A DNA stretch of 64,000 nt, from the NCBI GenBank assembly GCA_022701275.1, contig CP031740.1:3855001-3919000 (forward strand), read 5' to 3'. A program made the translations under genes and the position numbers. Of this stretch, positions 53,993-62,853 are shown one piece after another. The notes below the pieces were generated by a model. The model did no database searches. It had not been told where the DNA came from and saw nothing but the letters and a program-made list of their open reading frames with translations. Each line of letters opens with the position of its first letter. The first letter of the stretch is position 1. The DNA comes from Microcoleus vaginatus PCC 9802. Lineage in GTDB: Bacteria; Cyanobacteriota; Cyanobacteriia; Cyanobacteriales; Microcoleaceae.

Positions 53993-54781
53993 ATGTGCCA
54001 ATTACTGGGAATGAACTGCAATGTTCCGACAGATATTTGCTTTTCTTTTGAGGGTTTTTCTGCAAGGGGGGGCAAAACGGACGTTCATCAAGACGGTTGG
54101 GGAATTGCTTTCTTTGAAGGTTTGGGATGTCGCCTTTTTATAGACTCTAAACCTGCGATTGCTTCTCCGGTTGCAGAAGTAGTGCGTCGCTATCCCATTC
54201 ATTCAACTAACGTCATTGCTCACATCCGCAAAGCTACGCAAGGCGAAATTGCTTTGGAAAACTGCCACCCTTTTATTCGGGAACTTTGGGGACATTATTG
54301 GGTGTTTGCTCACAACGGAAATCTCGAAAACTTTGATCCCGAATGTGCCGGAGTTTACAAACCTGTTGGCAAAACTGACAGCGAAAAAGCATTCTGTTTG
54401 ATATTAGAAAAGCTGCGCTCCACTTTTCCTCAAAGTAAGCCTGCTTTAGCCGAAATTTACCCGGTACTGGAGGAAATTACTAAAAGTTTGGCACAACACG
54501 GAATTTTTAATTATTTACTTTCCGATGGAGAACACTTGTTCAGCCACTGTTCTACTAATCTGCATTATATTGTGCGACAAGCACCTTTTGCTAGCGCTCA
54601 CTCGATCGACGAAGATGTAACTGTCGATTTTCGGGAATTGACCAACGAGGACGATCGCGTGGCTGTTATTGCCACTTTTCCGCTGACAGATAACGAAGTT
54701 TGGACGCAAATTCAGCCGGGAGAATTGCTGGTATTTCAGGATGGTTGGCCGCTCAATTCTGGGCGGCTGGAGTTAAGTTAA
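53993..54781 (+). CDS. Class II glutamine amidotransferase (YafJ-like)
   Basis: A 262-aa protein of the Ntn hydrolase fold. The nucleophile is Cys2 after removal of Met (MCQLLGMN). The glutamine-site motifs are GWGIAFFEG near 38, VIAHIRKATQGE near 76 and FAHNGNLENF near 104. It has no synthase domain, as in the YafJ group, whose acceptor is unknown. Single gene in a 3' context of repeats. Confidence 0.9.
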   Translation: MCQLLGMNCNVPTDICFSFEGFSARGGKTDVHQDGWGIAFFEGLGCRLFIDSKPAIASPVAEVVRRYPIHSTNVIAHIRKATQGEIALENCHPFIRELWGHYWVFAHNGNLENFDPECAGVYKPVGKTDSEKAFCLILEKLRSTFPQSKPALAEIYPVLEEITKSLAQHGIFNYLLSDGEHLFSHCSTNLHYIVRQAPFASAHSIDEDVTVDFRELTNEDDRVAVIATFPLTDNEVWTQIQPGELLVFQDGWPLNSGRLELS

Positions 54782-54824
54782 CCAGACTTAAACAAATTTA
54801 AAGCCTAAACAAAGCCCCAACCTG

Positions 54825-55021
54825 CTAAATGACTAGCTTTCCAGTTTGATTGAGGAAGCCAGATTTGCCATCGCGCTTGACAGCGGCTAAGCCTTCCGAA
54901 AAACTCCCCGCAGCCGAAAATTGGGGGGCACTTTTCCACTAGCCTGCTTGATTAATGTATCCCCACCCTTTTGGAGGGGTAACTGCTGCTAAACCTTGAT
55001 TAAATGAGCGGGGGTTGCACA
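54825..55021 (-). pseudogene. WG-repeat protein remnant
   Basis: The minus strand reads SFNQGLAAVTPPKGWGYINQAG, a stop, then WKSAPQFSAAGSFSEGLAAVKRDGKSGFLNQTGKLVI and a stop. FSEGLAAV, WGYIN.AG and G..GFLNQTGK are the hallmarks of WG repeats. One in-frame TAG and the absence of a start show that it is a fragment of a formerly larger gene. Only two repeat units remain. Confidence 0.65.
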
Positions 55022-55065
55022 ATTTGAGGATGATTCTTGTGGGGTGTCCCGCCTTCAGTGAAAAG

Positions 55066-55185
55066 ACATCTTGCACCATTGTCAATAAGCTTTTTATGAA
55101 CAGGCAAGATGCCTGTTCCACAAGAGATGAATTTTATTGTAGAACAGGCCTCTTGCCTGTTCTTGAGAATTGTGCAACATCTCAG
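55066..55185. repeat. Palindromic ACATCTTGCAC element, single copy with flanking direct repeat
   Basis: Contains GGCAAGATGCCTGTTCCACAA and a partial complement, ends ACATCTTGCACC / TGTGCAACATCTCAG. It is flanked by a 12-bp direct repeat, GTGAAAAGACAT (55058-55069 and 55186-55197), which partly overlaps the element end and suggests mobilisation. Same family as 35071-35463. Confidence 0.8.
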
Positions 55186-55291
55186 GTGAAAAGACATTAG
55201 ACTGGCTAGGATATCCCATCCCACCAAACAATCAAAATCATCCCGCAATTATGCAACGGTTTCTACTGTCCCGGAACTGACAACACAGGGA

Positions 55292-58200
55292 TTAATTCGG
55301 TTGAACAGCCGCTAGAATTTGTCCGGCTGTCACCGTTTGCCCCTTTTCACAAAACAACTCGGCAACAGTGCCCGCAACATCAGCCGTAATAGCAATTTCC
55401 ATTTTCATCGCTTCCAAAATTAACAGGCGATCGCCCTCTGCAACCGCATCTCCAACATTAACCAGCACCTGCCAAACATTGGCCGAAACGTGAGCGACAA
55501 CTGCCTCACAGCCGATCGGCAAAGTAACCTCCGCCGCCGTTTCAGAACCCACATCCGCCGAGGATTCTGCGGCAGATTCAGCTTCAAATTCCCCGGATGC
55601 GGCCCAGCGATCGCGCTCTGCATTAAATGCGGCCTGCTGCTGCGCTTTAAACTCAGCAGCACTGCCCGCAATAGAATGCAAAAACTCATTGTATTCTCTC
55701 AAATTAAAAGTGATTTCCTCAACCTTTAATTTAAACTTCCCTTCAATAAATTCTTCCCGACAGCGGTGCAATTCCTCATGAGAAACCGGATAAAATCGAA
55801 TTTGGTCAAAAAAGCGCAAAAGCCAAGGTTTACCAGACTGGAAATCCGCCGTTTGTTTGAACCGATTCCACATTTGTACCGTGCGGCCAACAAATTGATA
55901 ACCTCCCGGCCCTTCCATCCCGTAAACGCACAAATACGCGCCGCCAATGCCAACTGCATTTTCAGGAGTCCAAGTGCGGGCGGGATTGTATTTAGTAGTA
56001 ACCAAACGGTGGCGCGGATCGAGGGGAGTTGCGACGGGCGCGCCTAAATAAACGTCTCCCAAACCCATCACTAAATAGCTAGCATTAAATACAATTTCTC
56101 TGACTTGTTCGATGCTTTCAAGCCCGTTTATGCGGCGAATAAACTCAATATTGCTGGGACACCAAGGTGCATCCGATCGCACAGACTGCATATATTTTTC
56201 AATGGCCAACAGCGTCGATTCATCTTCCCAAGATAAAGGCAAGTGCACAATTCGCGCCGGCACTTCCAAATCCTCGATCGCCGGAAGTTTCGCCTCAGCC
56301 GCAATCAGCGCCTGCATTAGCTGCTGTTGCGAAATCTGGCGGCTGTCAAAATGAATTTGCAGCGATCGCATTCCCGGCACTAATTCGATAACACCAGGCA
56401 ACGGATTTGCTTTCAACTGTTCCATCAATGCGTGCGCCCGAAAACGCAAATTTAAATCCAGCACCAATGGGCCGTATTCAACTAGAATATATTTATCCCC
56501 AGCTTGACGGTAAGTAACAGCAACCTGTCCCCGAGATTCGGGAATTTCGTACAAAATGGGAGAACTGGGAACCTGGGGCAATTTCTCCGCATTTTCCTCA
56601 AAAACAGGCAAGCAAAAATTAGCAATTTGCTTATCTTGTGCTAATTCCCGCTGCAAAGCTTCAGCAAAACTCAAACAGTGAAAGCGAATGCTGTCCCCGG
56701 GTTTCAGTTGCCCGATTTTCCACAATTCCGACTGCACAATAGTAGCAGGACAGACAAAGCCTCCCAAACTCGGGCCGTCAAGACCGAGAATGACAGGCAT
56801 ATCGCCCGTAAAATCGATCGTGCCGATCGCGTAAGCATTATCGTGAATGTTAGACGGGTGCAAACCCGCTTCTCCTCCGTCTTGACGCGCCCAGGTGGGC
56901 TTCGGGCCGATCAGCCGAATGCCCGTCCGCGTCGAGTTGTAATGCACCTGCCATTCTGTAGAGAAAAACATTTCGATGTCTGACTCAGTAAAGAAATCCG
57001 GCGCGCCGTGGGGCCCGTACAAAACGCCGATTTCCCAATTATTGCTGTAGGTGGGAATTAGTTCGGGAGGCAAAGATATTTCCGCTTCCAGAGTGGCAGT
57101 TTGAAGCAGTTTAAGCACATCTCCCGGACGCAGCGTGCGGCCCGCGTGTCCGCCAAATTTGCCCAGTACAAAAGTTGATTTGCTACCCAAATAATCGGGG
57201 ACATTAAAGCCGTGCTTTACCGCTAAATAAGTGCGATAGCCGCCGCCTTGAATGCCTTTTAACTTAAGAATGCTGCCCGCTTTGACGGGAACTGCCGTCC
57301 AAAACGGCACCGGTTCGCCGTTTAGCGTTCCCTTCATAATTGCACCAGTCAAACTAATAACTGTATCGGTATTAAAGCGCAGAGTTGGGCCTGTCGCTGT
57401 GAATTCCAATCCTGCTGTCGATTCGGGATTTCCTACTAAACGATTTGCCGATCGAAATGCCAGATGATCCATCGGCCCAGAAGGCGGCACGCCAACATCC
57501 CAATAGCCAATCCGCCCCGGATAATCTTGAATGCTGCTGTAGGTTCCCCCATCCAATACATCGATCGTTAAAGGTGCGTATTCAAAAGAGTTTAAAAAGC
57601 GCGTGCTCAGTTCGCCTCGGCTGAATCTGGAATCGTCCAAAATCTGGCGGAGGTAATCTAAATTAGTTTCAATTCCCGCTATTTCACTGGCATCTAAAGC
57701 AGCTTTGAGTTGAGCGATCGCCTGGGTTCGATTATCCCCGCAAACGATTACTTTGGCTAGCAGCGGATCGTAAAAAGGAGTAACCTCCGTGCCGGTTTCT
57801 ATCCAACTGTCGCAGCGGACGTTTTCGGGAAACGCAACTTGATTCAGTAACCCAGAACTCGGCTGAAAATTCTTGCCGGCATCTTCCGCATAAATTCGCA
57901 CCTCAATTGAGTGTCCCTGCGGTCGATAGCGGTACTCTTCCAGGGGGAACAAATCTCCAGAAGCCTGTTTTACCATCCACTCAACGAGGTCGATATTGTT
58001 GACAGCTTCAGTAACGCCGTGTTCAACTTGCAAGCGCGTGTTGACTTCCAAAAAATAAAACTGTTTCGCATCGACATCAAAGACAAATTCAACAGTACCG
58101 GCTGACTGGTAATTTACCGCTTTTCCCAACCGCACGGCTGCATCGTACAACTGATTTCGCTGTTCGTCGCTAATAGCAGGGGCAGGGGTTTCTTCAATTA

Positions 58201-58909
58201 CTTTTTGATTGCGCCGCTGCACCGAACAATCTCGCTCGCCCAAGGCTATGACATTTCCTTTGCCATCTCCAAAGATTTGGACTTCAATGTGCCTAGCTGT
58301 TTGAATGTATTTCTCTAAAAAAACGCCGCTTTGTTTAAAATTGCTTTGACTCAAACGCTGTACTTTTTCAAATGCTTCTGCCAAATCTCGATCGCCAAAA
58401 CAAGCCTGCAAACCAATGCCGCCGCCGCCTGCGGTACTTTTGAGCATTACCGGATAGCCGATCGCCCCAGCCGCTTTTTGGGCATCCTCCAAACTTGCTA
58501 AAAGTTCGCTTCCGGGAGTTAGTGGCACTTCATTTGCAGCGGCTATTTCCCGCGCGGTGTGCTTCAATCCAAAGCAGCGCAACTGAGTCGGAGTCGGGCC
58601 GATAAATGCAATATTTTCGCTTGCACAAGCTTCGGCAAATTCAGCATTTTCGCTCAAAAAGCCGTAACCCGGATGAATAGCTTGAGCTTTAGTTTGGCGC
58701 GCAACTTCGAGAATGCGATCGAAGCGCAAATAACTCTCGGCTGCGGCGGCTGCACCGATACAAACGGCTTCGCTGGCGGCGAAAACGTGTTTGGCGTGGG
58801 CGTCGGCTTCCGAATATACTGCTACCGAAGCAATCCCGAGGCGATCGAGCGTGCGGATAATTCGGCAGGCAATTTCACCGCGATTTGCAATCAAAACTTT
58901 GTTAAACAT
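55292..58909 (-). CDS. Biotin-dependent urea/guanidine carboxylase
   Basis: A 1205-aa biotin enzyme that ATP-dependently carboxylates urea or guanidine. Residues 1-450 are a biotin carboxylase ([20 protein letters not shown], and the [18 protein letters not shown] metal site). Residues about 465-790 are an AHS2/KipA domain ([21 protein letters not shown]) and about 800-1010 an AHS1/KipI domain ([20 protein letters not shown] marks its end). Residues 1125-1205 are a biotinyl domain with [11 protein letters not shown]. No allophanate hydrolase lies downstream. The two DUF1989 genes directly upstream are those reported with guanidine carboxylases, so guanidine is the more likely substrate. This is inference from context. 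Confidence 0.9.
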   Translation of the reverse strand: MFNKVLIANRGEIACRIIRTLDRLGIASVAVYSEADAHAKHVFAASEAVCIGAAAAAESYLRFDRILEVARQTKAQAIHPGYGFLSENAEFAEACASENIAFIGPTPTQLRCFGLKHTAREIAAANEVPLTPGSELLASLEDAQKAAGAIGYPVMLKSTAGGGGIGLQACFGDRDLAEAFEKVQRLSQSNFKQSGVFLEKYIQTARHIEVQIFGDGKGNVIALGERDCSVQRRNQKVIEETPAPAISDEQRNQLYDAAVRLGKAVNYQSAGTVEFVFDVDAKQFYFLEVNTRLQVEHGVTEAVNNIDLVEWMVKQASGDLFPLEEYRYRPQGHSIEVRIYAEDAGKNFQPSSGLLNQVAFPENVRCDSWIETGTEVTPFYDPLLAKVIVCGDNRTQAIAQLKAALDASEIAGIETNLDYLRQILDDSRFSRGELSTRFLNSFEYAPLTIDVLDGGTYSSIQDYPGRIGYWDVGVPPSGPMDHLAFRSANRLVGNPESTAGLEFTATGPTLRFNTDTVISLTGAIMKGTLNGEPVPFWTAVPVKAGSILKLKGIQGGGYRTYLAVKHGFNVPDYLGSKSTFVLGKFGGHAGRTLRPGDVLKLLQTATLEAEISLPPELIPTYSNNWEIGVLYGPHGAPDFFTESDIEMFFSTEWQVHYNSTRTGIRLIGPKPTWARQDGGEAGLHPSNIHDNAYAIGTIDFTGDMPVILGLDGPSLGGFVCPATIVQSELWKIGQLKPGDSIRFHCLSFAEALQRELAQDKQIANFCLPVFEENAEKLPQVPSSPILYEIPESRGQVAVTYRQAGDKYILVEYGPLVLDLNLRFRAHALMEQLKANPLPGVIELVPGMRSLQIHFDSRQISQQQLMQALIAAEAKLPAIEDLEVPARIVHLPLSWEDESTLLAIEKYMQSVRSDAPWCPSNIEFIRRINGLESIEQVREIVFNASYLVMGLGDVYLGAPVATPLDPRHRLVTTKYNPARTWTPENAVGIGGAYLCVYGMEGPGGYQFVGRTVQMWNRFKQTADFQSGKPWLLRFFDQIRFYPVSHEELHRCREEFIEGKFKLKVEEITFNLREYNEFLHSIAGSAAEFKAQQQAAFNAERDRWAASGEFEAESAAESSADVGSETAAEVTLPIGCEAVVAHVSANVWQVLVNVGDAVAEGDRLLILEAMKMEIAITADVAGTVAELFCEKGQTVTAGQILAAVQPN

Positions 58910-58969
58910 TTAGGTAATTGCTACTTGATAATTGCTAATTGATAATTGCTAATGGGCAATAGATTCTTC

Positions 58970-59019
58970 AGTCCTCTTTAGAGGACTTTAGCTATTAGCC
59001 AGGGGTTTAAACCCCTGGC
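58970..59019. repeat. Double palindrome repeat, copy 2
   Basis: Stem AGTCCTC..GAGGACT (58970-58987) then GCCAGGGG/CCCCTGGC around TTTAAA (58998-59019). It is the mirror-order relative of 2816-2865, here in the 137-nt spacer between a DUF1989 gene and the carboxylase gene. It may tune expression within the operon. Confidence 0.65.
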
Positions 59020-59046
59020 GGTTTCTGGCGGGTATGCAGCTACAAC

Positions 59047-59688
59047 CTATACCGCATCCCAAACAATCAACTGAATCGGCGTAGGATTGTAAGCATTGCA
59101 AGGATTGTTCATTTGCGGGCAGTTAGAAATAGCAACTAGCGCGTTCATTTCGGCTCGCAAATCCACTGTACTTCCCGGATCGGAGATGCCGTCAACAATT
59201 TCAAGCGTGCCATCTTCGCTAACGGGAACATTCATAAAGAAGTTGATATTGCTGACTAAATCTCGCTTGCCCAAACCGTAGGGAAGAATTGCGGCGAGGA
59301 AATTTTCAACACAGGCGTGCTGGTATTTTTTATCTAGTCCAAACCGCACCGAATTGCTTTCGCAGCTACAGGCGCCGCCGGAGGTATCGTGCCGCCCGCA
59401 GGAGTCAGCAATTATGGTCATCATGGCTCGCCCTTCGTTGGAAATGAGTTGGCTGTTTGTAGTGACAAAGATATTGCCTTGATTGACGATGGTATCGGGG
59501 GCGCTGTAGCGTTCGGAAGGGTCATCGGCATTGTAAACTAAAAAATCTACTGCTTGATTTCCGCCTAAATCTACAATGCGGAGAATCTGTCCTTTTTTGA
59601 TGACACGAGCCCAGGGATATGTGGCTGGTAAAACTTCGTTATAAATTGCAGTTTTTGGATCGAGAAGTTGTTGGGTAGTTGCAGTCAT
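59047..59688 (-). CDS. DUF1989 protein, urea carboxylase-associated family 2
   Basis: A 213-aa protein of the urea carboxylase-associated (DUF1989) family. Family landmarks are PATYPWARVIKKGQILRIVDLGGNQAVDFLVY near residue 23, SNEGRAMMTIIADSCGRHDTSGGACSCESN near 88 and GSTVDLRAEMNALVAISNCPQMNNPCN near 175. The many cysteine and His residues suggest metal or catalytic sites. Homologous pairs in guanidine operons act together as carboxyguanidine deiminase, converting carboxyguanidine to allophanate. Its partner gene is 79 nt upstream. Confidence 0.88.
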   Translation of the reverse strand: MTATTQQLLDPKTAIYNEVLPATYPWARVIKKGQILRIVDLGGNQAVDFLVYNADDPSERYSAPDTIVNQGNIFVTTNSQLISNEGRAMMTIIADSCGRHDTSGGACSCESNSVRFGLDKKYQHACVENFLAAILPYGLGKRDLVSNINFFMNVPVSEDGTLEIVDGISDPGSTVDLRAEMNALVAISNCPQMNNPCNAYNPTPIQLIVWDAV

Positions 59689-59767
59689 GGTTCACTTTTT
59701 GTGAGGAAATTGTAGAATATTTCACCGCAGATTGATGCGGACAAGATTGAGTTGTGTAATCGAGGGT

Positions 59768-60499
59768 TTATTGCACGAACAAAGCATCGGTGTTGATGAA
59801 CCCGCGCACGGCTTCCGGGTTGGCGGTGCGGCACAAGTCGTCTGGTGCGGGTGCGGGGGATTTCACAATCTGAATTTGGATGGGTTTTGGATCGTAAATT
59901 GAACCAGGATGCAGGATGTGGGGGCAGTTAGAGATAATTGTCAATACGTTCATTTCGGCTCGCAAATCGATAAAACTCCCCGGTTTTTCGCAGCCTTCGC
60001 GAAACTCCATCGTGCCGTCGGGCTTGACGGCAATGCGAGTAAATAAGTTGAGGTTGGGCATAATATCTTTTTTGCTCAATCCCGACCGAGTTAGGGCTTT
60101 GAGGAAGTTGTCGCGGGAGTTTTTCCAGTCTCCTTCGCCGTATTTTTTGGCATTGCTAATGGCGTTGCTGCATCCTCCTAGCAAATCGTGACAGCCGGAT
60201 GTGTCTTGGGTGATGGAAAATAGGATGCGTCCCATGTCTGTGTAGATCACCATGCCTTGTTTGAGAAAGGCATTGAATTGAATTTTGGCGGTGTCTGCTG
60301 CGTTGAAACGTTCGATCGCATTGTCGGCGTTGTAGCACAGCATGGAAACGCCGCGAGAGCCTTCTAAATCGGTGATTCGCAGGGTGTTTCCCCGCTTGAT
60401 GACCCCCGACCAGTACGCGCCGCCCGGTACGGTTTCTTGCATTAATACGAGGTCAGAATCAATTTGTGAGTTTGTGTCGATCGATGATAGTTGCACCAT
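59768..60499 (-). CDS. DUF1989 protein, urea carboxylase-associated family 1
   Basis: A 243-aa paralogue of the following gene. Shared landmarks are VPGGAYWSGVIKRGNTLRITDLEGSRGVSMLCYNADN near residue 25, LFSITQDTSGCHDLLGGCSN near 90 and GSFIDLRAEMNVLTIISNCPHILHPG near 178. The sequence CHDLLGGCS differs from GRHDTSGGACSC of the partner, consistent with unequal subunits of one complex. It lies between the ABC transporter genes and the second DUF1989 gene, separated from the transporter by a repeat-filled spacer. Confidence 0.88.
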   Translation of the reverse strand: MVQLSSIDTNSQIDSDLVLMQETVPGGAYWSGVIKRGNTLRITDLEGSRGVSMLCYNADNAIERFNAADTAKIQFNAFLKQGMVIYTDMGRILFSITQDTSGCHDLLGGCSNAISNAKKYGEGDWKNSRDNFLKALTRSGLSKKDIMPNLNLFTRIAVKPDGTMEFREGCEKPGSFIDLRAEMNVLTIISNCPHILHPGSIYDPKPIQIQIVKSPAPAPDDLCRTANPEAVRGFINTDALFVQ

Positions 60500-60600
60500 A
60501 ACTTCCTCTTGATGTATTTGGGGGGGTCAGCGAAACAAAACAATAGTATTTTGTAGTGGCAAAAGTCACCCTCTCCCAAAGTAATATTTATCTCCACTGA

Positions 60601-60716
60601 TATCTTGCACCATTCTCAAGAACGGGCAAGATGCCCGTTCCACAATAATATTGAATTTTGTGGAACGGGCATCTTGCCCGTTCCTAAATAGGTAATTGAC
60701 AATGGTGCAAGATGTT
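60601..60716. repeat. Palindromic ACATCTTGCAC-family element, copy 5
   Basis: Dyad GGGCAAGATGCCCGTTCCACA..TGTGGAACGGGCATCTTGCCC (each arm 20 bp or more) with outer arms TATCTTGCACCATT / AATGGTGCAAGAT. Same family as 35071-35463. Confidence 0.85.
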
Positions 60717-60762
60717 AAGTTTCCACTTACTTAGGTTGGCAGTTAAACTCTTGGCGCGGGTG

Positions 60763-60824
60763 CAAAAAGTGCAAATACAAACCTATTTCTATTTAAGCAG
60801 CTATTGCAACTGCTTCCTGTCCGT
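60763..60824. repeat. Duplicated 3' end of the ABC ATPase gene, outer copy
   Basis: 62 nt identical at all but two positions to 60911-60972, which covers the last codons (GQEAVAMAA) and the downstream flank of the ATPase gene. Here the codons read GQEAVAIAA-stop. An element of the ACATCTTGCAC family separates the copies, as if the element insertion carried or caused the duplication. Confidence 0.85.
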
Positions 60825-60826
60825 TT

Positions 60827-60910
60827 ACATCTTGCACCATTCTCAAGAACGGGCAAGATGCCCGTCCCACAAAGAGTGAGTTTTCTTGTGGGGTGGGCAT
60901 CCTGCCCGCC
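60827..60910. repeat. Palindromic ACATCTTGCAC-family element, truncated copy 6
   Basis: Contains ACATCTTGCACCATTCTCAA, GGGCAAGATGCCCGTCCCAC and its partner GTGGGGTGGGCATCCTGCCC, but lacks the usual right end (AGTGCAACATCTCAG). It lies exactly between the two copies of the ATPase 3' end. Confidence 0.75.
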
Positions 60911-60940
60911 CAAAAAGTGCAAATACAAACCTATTTCTAT

Positions 60941-61717
60941 TTAAGCAGCCATTGCAACTGCTTCTTGTCCGTGTTTCCGCATCAAATCCATGAGTTCGTC
61001 GCGGTAATCGTGGAATTTGGCGTGCCGTTTAATGCTGGGAGTGCGATCGGGCAAATTAATCGACATTTCCTTTCTCACTGTACCGGGACGAGCGCCCAAA
61101 GCATAAATCCGATTGGAAAGAAACACCGCTTCTTCGACATCGTGGGTAATCATAAAGATTGTAATCTGAGTGCGGCGCCACAAATCGAGCATGAATTCGT
61201 GCATTGATTCTTTAGTGTGGATATCCAATGCGCCGAAAGGTTCATCCATTAATAACACTTTAGGTTCAGAAGCGAGGGCGCGGGCGATCGCCACCCGCTG
61301 TTTCATCCCGCCCGACAATTCCTTCGGCAGCGACGAAGCAAACTGCGTCAATCCTACCACACTCAAATAATAGCTAGCTTGTTCGCGCCGCTTTTTCTTG
61401 GACACGCCTTGAAGTTTGAGGCCAAACTCGGCATTTTCCTGCACGTTCATCCAAGGATAAAGAGTGTAATGCTGAAATACCATACCTCGATCCGGCCCAG
61501 GCGAAACAACTTCCTTGCCGTCAATTTTCACTTCCCCTGTTGTCGGCTTGTCCAATCCCGCAATCTGCCTCAACAGAGTAGATTTGCCCGAACCGGATGC
61601 GCCTACCGCGCAGATAAATTCGCCTTGCTTGATGCTCATATTGATGTCCTTGAGGACAACTAATTTACCGTTTTTCGTTTCAAAGTTTTTGTGCAGGTTG
61701 TTGATTTGTAGAAACAT
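60941..61717 (-). CDS. ABC transporter ATPase (NitT/TauT type)
   Basis: A 258-aa ATPase powering uptake with the following two genes. Walker A is GASGSGKSTLLRQI, the Q-loop is in MVFQHYTLYPWMNV, the signature is LSGGMKQRVAIARAL, Walker B is VLLMDEPFGALD and the switch is MITHDVEEAVFLSNRIYALG. This is the nitrate/taurine/sulfonate-type subfamily. Linked to carboxylase and DUF1989 genes, it most likely imports the nitrogen substrate itself (guanidine, urea or a relative). Confidence 0.92.
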   Translation of the reverse strand: MFLQINNLHKNFETKNGKLVVLKDINMSIKQGEFICAVGASGSGKSTLLRQIAGLDKPTTGEVKIDGKEVVSPGPDRGMVFQHYTLYPWMNVQENAEFGLKLQGVSKKKRREQASYYLSVVGLTQFASSLPKELSGGMKQRVAIARALASEPKVLLMDEPFGALDIHTKESMHEFMLDLWRRTQITIFMITHDVEEAVFLSNRIYALGARPGTVRKEMSINLPDRTPSIKRHAKFHDYRDELMDLMRKHGQEAVAMAA

Positions 61718-61826
61718 GAGATTATCCTCTGTATTGTAAGTGAAAAATTGATTTTTTTATTCCCAAAATCTGTAAACTTTAGGACTAAAAACGATATCTA
61801 GCGTGGGTGTGAATTTTATTTTACAC

Positions 61827-61884
61827 CACTGCCTTCTTCCCTCTTCCCTCTTCCCTCTTCCTTCTTCCTTCTTCCTTCTTCCTT
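61827..61884. repeat. Heptanucleotide tandem repeats (CTTCCCT / CTTCCTT)
   Basis: About eight 7-bp units: three CTTCCCT-type units followed by about four CTTCCTT-type units, just after the stop of the permease gene (which ends at 61895). STRR type. Confidence 0.85.
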
Positions 61885-61894
61885 CAAAATCTGC

Positions 61895-62746
61895 TTACTG
61901 TTTCTGAATTGACCATTTACAAGAAACCCGCAGCAGATATTGAAAAAGCAAGTCAAAAGTCAGTCCGATCGCCCCAATGACAATCAGCCCCACAAAAATT
62001 TCATCGGTTCGGAGAAATCGACCTGCGACGCTGATCCGGCGGCCTAAGCCTTCGGTTGCCGCAATCAACTCCGAAACGATTACCAATTGCCAAGCCGCAG
62101 CTAGGTTGATGCGGCTAGCATCAAGAATTCCCGGCAAAACGTGGGGAAAAATAACTTGAGTTAGGATTTCCCAGCGATTACCGCCCAACATATAAGTAGA
62201 TTCGATCAAGTCTTTTGGAACAAACTTGACTGTATCCATCACCATCAGCGAATTGAAGAAAAAGACGCCGATAAATATCAGCATTATTTTGGGTTCTTCG
62301 CCGATGCCCAAGTAAAGAATTAGTAGGGGAATGAATGCTGGTGCGGGCATATATCGCATCAAGCCGAACATGGGTTCAAGCAAGGCACGAATACTGGAAA
62401 AACTGCCCATCAGGACGCCAATTGGTATGGAAAAAACCAAGGCGAACAGAAAGCCCACTCCCACCCGCCACAAACTCGCTACCGTGTCTTTCAAAAGTTC
62501 GCGAGTGTTCCACAGCCGACCAAATGCCTCTAAAACTTTGCCGGGGGAAGGCAAAAATTTGGGGTCTACGTTGGCGAAGGTTGTTACTAGCCACCACACC
62601 AGCACCGGCAGTGCGATCGATGTTACGGTTAACCCAATATTGAGGGGTTGTGGTATCTCTTCCGCAATCCGCCAGAAAACGGTGGGATTTAGGCTTTTTT
62701 GCTTGAGGTGGGATTGGATCGATCGCGGATCGGGATTTGGTGGCAT
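61895..62746 (-). CDS. ABC transporter permease (NitT/TauT type)
   Basis: A 283-aa inner membrane permease with six hydrophobic segments and the coupling loop EIPVGVL-like signature of the BPD family (FALVFSIPIGVLMGSFSSIRALLEPM; then the EAA-type loop STYMLGGNRWEILTQVIFPHVLPGI). Lies between the binding protein and ATPase genes with short spacers. The reaction is uptake of a nitrogenous solute across the cytoplasmic membrane. Confidence 0.92.
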   Translation of the reverse strand: MPPNPDPRSIQSHLKQKSLNPTVFWRIAEEIPQPLNIGLTVTSIALPVLVWWLVTTFANVDPKFLPSPGKVLEAFGRLWNTRELLKDTVASLWRVGVGFLFALVFSIPIGVLMGSFSSIRALLEPMFGLMRYMPAPAFIPLLILYLGIGEEPKIMLIFIGVFFFNSLMVMDTVKFVPKDLIESTYMLGGNRWEILTQVIFPHVLPGILDASRINLAAAWQLVIVSELIAATEGLGRRISVAGRFLRTDEIFVGLIVIGAIGLTFDLLFQYLLRVSCKWSIQKQ

Positions 62747-62853
62747 GATTTAATTGCAGAACAGTTGAGCGAGTAATAGAAGTAGATTTGGGGGATTATA
62801 AAAAGTATTTTTTTTTAGGTTTTTTGTGTCCGCACAATCGTAAATTATGCCTT

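Larger units (their letters stand above)
54782..55291. other. Spacer with a dead WG-repeat gene and a palindromic element
   Basis: 510 nt between the convergent amidotransferase and carboxylase genes. It holds the WG-repeat remnant at 54825-55021 and a copy of the ACATCTTGCAC palindromic element at 55066-55185 (both annotated). Confidence 0.6.
60500..60940. other. Repeat-filled spacer inside the nitrogen operon
   Basis: 441 nt, containing two palindromic elements of the ACATCTTGCAC family (60601-60716 and 60827-60910) and a partial copy of the 3' end of the neighbouring ATPase gene (60763-60824). A new promoter for the DUF1989 genes may lie at about 60520-60600. No riboswitch signature is recognised. 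Confidence 0.6.

Noticed and set aside
60500..60940. Guanidine-I (ykkC) riboswitch in the operon spacer
   Set aside because: The spacer is accounted for by palindromic elements and a duplicated gene end; I could not find the conserved riboswitch core there or at 61718-61894, 62747-62853 or 59689-59767.
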